Source: Magnimaribacter mokuoloeensis
GTDB taxonomy: Bacteria; Pseudomonadota; Gammaproteobacteria; Magnimaribacterales; Magnimaribacteraceae
Reading direction: 5' to 3'
NCBI GenBank assembly: GCA_041860225.1
Contig: CP151794.1
Coordinates: forward strand, 1,054,001 to 1,118,000
Length of the DNA stretch: 64,000 nucleotides
The position numbers and the translations under genes were made by a program. Positions 61,145-64,000 of the stretch are shown here, one piece after another. The notes beneath the pieces are model-generated. The model made no database searches. It saw only the letters and a program-made list of their open reading frames with translations, and was not told the DNA's origin. Position 1 is the first letter of the stretch. Each line of letters starts with the position of its first letter.

Positions 61145-61555
61145 ATGAAGTCAAAAAAAGATACCTCGCCAGTAAGGTCCAGAGATAAAGTAATACAAAG
61201 TCTCTATGAGATAGACCTTTCGGGTTCAGATGTTAAAGAAATACTTAAAGATTTATCTCTTCAAAGCAGATACCCGCACTTCAAAGATTTTCTCGTTGGC
61301 GTGACTAACTCCATGTCAGATATCGATCAAACTCTAGCTAATTACATGGAAAGAGATATATCGTCATTAGATCCAATTGAAAGAAATACTCTCAGGCTAG
61401 CAGCATATGAGATGCTTTTTACGGAAACAGATGTTCCAATTATTATTAACGAGTGCATTAGATTAACGAAAAAATATGGTGCTGCAGATGGGCATAAATA
61501 TGTTAATGCTGTTTTAGATAAGATGTATAAATCTAAATTTGCGAAGACTGAATAA
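61145..61555 (+). CDS. nusB: Transcription antitermination factor NusB
   Basis: All-helical factor acting with NusE in rRNA antitermination. 136 residues; RDKVIQSLYEIDLSG at the start, SSLDPIERNTLRLAAYEMLF, IINECIRLTKKYGAADGHKYVNAVLDK near the end. The ribH-nusB pair is standard. The 3' end overlaps the convergent DUF3604 gene by 23 bases. Confidence 0.95.
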   Translation: MKSKKDTSPVRSRDKVIQSLYEIDLSGSDVKEILKDLSLQSRYPHFKDFLVGVTNSMSDIDQTLANYMERDISSLDPIERNTLRLAAYEMLFTETDVPIIINECIRLTKKYGAADGHKYVNAVLDKMYKSKFAKTE

Positions 61556-63725
61556 ATATTGGAGAAGACCAAGCCCTTTCCTCATTCTCTGCCAAACAAT
61601 CCCCTTCCCCTTGACCGCCTATATCCCCACAAAGATTTACTTTTTTGCATTTACCTGATTCATCTAGCTCGCATGCTAAATTTGCTGCGCCTACAGCATC
61701 AGTGGGCTCTTGAATAGCTCTCACATAATAAATTATTTCTCTATTGGCATCGGAGAAGTTAGGATCTTCAAATTCTACCAAGCAGCCTTCTTGAGAATTT
61801 TCACACTCAAAAACCTTCCAGTTATCTTCAATCAATGTCTCAATTGGTTCATCAGAATAAGTTTGGGGTCTAATCCTTACTACCTCAATTCTGGTTATAT
61901 TATTTCTTTCATCGATAGGGTTGAAACATTCTCCATTACAAAGTTTTTTTAGGTAACTAGGATCTATCTCATTTTTAATATTACAACCTGGCATTTGTTT
62001 TTGAGATCCTAATGCACGAACTTGGAACTTAGGATTTTCAGTCATTACTATTTCACTTCCCATTGGCTTAGATTCGCCTGACTCATGATTTGTAACTTCA
62101 AACCACAGCATTATCCTCTCGCCACTTGTAGCATAGACCTCTCTATTATTTAGGGAATCCCAAAGTGCTTCTCTGCTCTTTTTGGGAACATGACTTGCTA
62201 TCAACCCTCCGGTATATAGAAATGAAGCTACTCTCTCTCCTTGACTTGGCTTCATCCTATCAATCATTTGTTCTAAATTAACCTCTTGAGATTTAGGAAT
62301 TGCATAACTAGAAGATTGGCCTAAAGACATTATGGTGTTTGAAGATTTATATTTTGAGTCAGTGTTTTTAATTCTATCAATCTCTTTGAAACCTGTTCCT
62401 GGTCTAGAAGAATGATTATCACTAGAACCTATAAATCCAAAACGATAAGGTTGTGCTTCTAAATCTTCAAAATTTCTTAGAGCTAATGCATATTGAACAG
62501 AAGACTTGGGTCTGTAATCGAAGGCCGGAAGGAAACAATCTTTGCATTGGCCGCTATCAAGCCATTCCTCAGGCTTTTGGTTTGGAATAGTTAAAAGACC
62601 ATAAGGGTTTGCATTTGTAAAATTAAGTCTAGCCTCGAGAGCTCTTGCATTGCACTCTTCTTCTGAACCAGCAGAAACTCTGCACCTCTCTTTGATAATT
62701 TCCCCAGCTTGAAAACAATCTGGTAGGTAATTTTCTGTTGGTGAAGGGCAAGTATATGAGCCATTAACTTCCCTGAATGATTCCCAAGTACGAAACTCCT
62801 CAGAATTTCCATGTCCAGAAAATATCTCTATTAGGTTTTGGTATTTAGGATCATGATCTTTACTATTGAGTTGATTTTTCCAGGTAGCCATTGGAGGTGA
62901 TGTATTACCCCAAGCAGATCCATGAGGGATAACTAAAGAGTCAACTTCCCATTCGTCTAATTTTCTGTATAAATCTGAAGGCTTCTCTGCCCTTTCAAGA
63001 CAGTCGAGAGGTAAGTCTTTGACGTGAGTATTTTGATCGCAATACTCCAAATTTTTAATAATGAGTTGTCTTTGACGATAATTAAAATAATCTGACATAT
63101 TCTCATAGTCGTAGAGCATAGCACCGTATAAGGCGTACACTGGAGCATCAACAATACTTTTAAAAAATTTATGGTCTGGAGCCCCTATGGGTCGGGCGGG
63201 TAAATTTTCCTCAAGAGATTTTAGAATTACATTTTTATGTCCGTAATGAGATTCAACATCTAAGCTTGTTTGTGTCCATTCCCAACCTAAGAAAGGAATG
63301 ATTTCATTTTCATCTTCTCTTGCTGATACATCTGCGCAATTCTTCAAAGACTCAATAGTTTCTTTCCATTCTCTTCTTGTTAGGAACTCAGCGTGATCAT
63401 TGATAGAAAAGAAATCGAGGTTGGCACAATATCTTGCAAAATTACAGGCATCGGATACAGGATGGGCACCCTCGCCCTCTAATATTGGCAAGTTACCTAA
63501 AAAAGCATCCAAAGAGTAAGTCGTGTGGACATGTAAATCCCCAAATAAAATCATTTTATTTTGTTGCGGGATAGATTGATTGAGATATGGAGCTCGAATT
63601 TCTTGGATATTTCCTTTTTCTTGATGCTTGCCGAAGAAGTCGAAAAATAGGGCGAAGAAAAGAACTGCTAAGGGAGCAAGAAGCCAACCAATTCCCTTTA
63701 ATGCTATTTTTAAATAGCCCTTCAT
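61533..63725 (-). CDS. DUF3604 protein (PHP-like phosphoesterase superfamily)
   Basis: 730 residues. An N-terminal signal or anchor (about 10-30; GWLLAPLAVLFFALFF) precedes a PHP-type metal site: ILFGDLHVHTTYSLDA, FFSINDHAEFLT, FLGWEWTQTS, later VIPHGSAWGN and FGFIGSSDNHSSRPG. Many Cys residues in the second half suggest periplasmic disulphides. The family is widespread in marine bacteria and its substrate is not known. It converges with nusB. Confidence 0.88.
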   Translation of the reverse strand: MKGYLKIALKGIGWLLAPLAVLFFALFFDFFGKHQEKGNIQEIRAPYLNQSIPQQNKMILFGDLHVHTTYSLDAFLGNLPILEGEGAHPVSDACNFARYCANLDFFSINDHAEFLTRREWKETIESLKNCADVSAREDENEIIPFLGWEWTQTSLDVESHYGHKNVILKSLEENLPARPIGAPDHKFFKSIVDAPVYALYGAMLYDYENMSDYFNYRQRQLIIKNLEYCDQNTHVKDLPLDCLERAEKPSDLYRKLDEWEVDSLVIPHGSAWGNTSPPMATWKNQLNSKDHDPKYQNLIEIFSGHGNSEEFRTWESFREVNGSYTCPSPTENYLPDCFQAGEIIKERCRVSAGSEEECNARALEARLNFTNANPYGLLTIPNQKPEEWLDSGQCKDCFLPAFDYRPKSSVQYALALRNFEDLEAQPYRFGFIGSSDNHSSRPGTGFKEIDRIKNTDSKYKSSNTIMSLGQSSSYAIPKSQEVNLEQMIDRMKPSQGERVASFLYTGGLIASHVPKKSREALWDSLNNREVYATSGERIMLWFEVTNHESGESKPMGSEIVMTENPKFQVRALGSQKQMPGCNIKNEIDPSYLKKLCNGECFNPIDERNNITRIEVVRIRPQTYSDEPIETLIEDNWKVFECENSQEGCLVEFEDPNFSDANREIIYYVRAIQEPTDAVGAANLACELDESGKCKKVNLCGDIGGQGEGDCLAENEERAWSSPIFIQSSQI

Positions 63726-63731
63726 AGGTAT

Positions 63732-64000
63732 TTAAGACTCTTCAGTGATCAGGGCTATAGATGATTTCTTTAAATCCTCAGATAGAACAAAAAATTTTTC
63801 TCTAGAAGTGCGTTTGCTTTGTAGATTGACTTCAAAGATATCTCCATCTCTCAAGCTTTCCGTTAATACAAAGGTTTCACCCTTTCTAATTTTATAAATA
63901 TCCCTTTGGTCAACTGCTGCGTAACTCATAAAATCATTTAATGAGTAGGACAGGTCTCTTGCTATATTCACCCTATTTGCATCAGCTCTATATAAAAATA
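63732..64000 (-). CDS. Unidentified protein, N-terminus beyond window
   Basis: The last 89 or so residues of a minus-strand protein; the frame is open to the right edge (codons for FLYRADANRVNIARDL at the edge), so the visible GTG at 63971 is probably internal. Visible part is charged, with RKGETFVLTESLRDGDIFEV resembling a small beta-structured domain. I do not recognise the family. Six bases separate it from the DUF3604 gene, so they are probably cotranscribed. Confidence 0.55.
   Translation of the reverse strand, partial: FLYRADANRVNIARDLSYSLNDFMSYAAVDQRDIYKIRKGETFVLTESLRDGDIFEVNLQSKRTSREKFFVLSEDLKKSSIALITEES

Noticed and set aside
1..64000. CRISPR arrays, insertion sequences, prophage or toxin-antitoxin genes
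   Set aside because: No regularly spaced repeats, transposase, integrase, terminal repeats or phage structural genes were seen on either strand.

Overview
The window is a gene-dense, AT-rich bacterial chromosome segment. Genes lie nose to tail, many overlap by 1 to 23 bases, and no stretch above about 160 bases lacks a gene or tRNA. Gene order is gammaproteobacterial: gyrA-serC-pheA-hisC-tyrA-aroA-cmk-rpsA-ihfB, scpA-scpB-rluB, ubiG-HAD phosphatase-yciK, xseB-ispA-dxs and glyA-nrdR-ribD-ribBA-ribH-nusB are all recognised in that class. Low GC, tight packing, a TonB receptor, DUF3604, sulfatase and haloalkane dehalogenase genes suggest a streamlined marine lineage such as SAR86. That assignment is inference.

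Layout. 1-2.7 kb (minus): start of an exopolysaccharide locus with ugd (cut by the window edge), a Wzz-like chain-length protein, an EPS-type MarR regulator and an RfaH/NusG paralogue. The leader before the MarR gene holds palindromic operator candidates and an ops-like element. 2.7-8.8 kb (minus): tRNA-Leu, tRNA-Cys, pgsA, uvrC, manC, pgi, lapA, gmhA; several of these supply envelope sugars. 8.9-19.5 kb (minus): ihfB, rpsA, cmk and the aromatic amino acid supra-operon up to gyrA. 19.7-22.5 kb (minus): three-subunit transhydrogenase pntB-pntAB-pntAA. 22.5-24.7 kb (plus): ubiG, HAD phosphatase, yciK. 24.6-28.5 kb (minus): rluB, scpB, scpA, nadE. 28.6-40.1 kb (plus): DAHP synthase, a protein with three DnaT-like repeats, an RND adaptor/pump pair, a TonB-dependent receptor, xseB-ispA-dxs. 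40.1-42.1 kb (minus): ribA, pgpA, thiL.

42.1-55.7 kb is the accessory part: a catabolic block arranged around a divergently transcribed TetR regulator. The minus arm has TetR, a medium-chain oxidoreductase, acyl-CoA dehydrogenase, an MBL-fold hydrolase and a thiolase. The plus arm has DUF1330, a gene remnant, a GST-like protein, a haloalkane dehalogenase, two nitronate monooxygenase-family proteins, a membrane protein, DUF2855, a type I sulfatase and a PepSY-type protein. It looks like a peripheral pathway feeding a beta-oxidation-like end; the substrate is unknown. 55.7-61.6 kb: a small hypothetical, nth, glyA, nrdR and the riboflavin operon with nusB. 61.5-64 kb (minus): a DUF3604 protein and an unidentified gene running off the right edge.

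No CRISPR array, insertion sequence, phage gene or rRNA was seen. The observations most worth following are the RfaH/ops/MarR control region, the triple-DnaT protein, the RND adaptor without a hairpin, the TetR-centred catabolic block with its dehalogenase-like remnant, and a possible RBS-masking hairpin before the TonB receptor.
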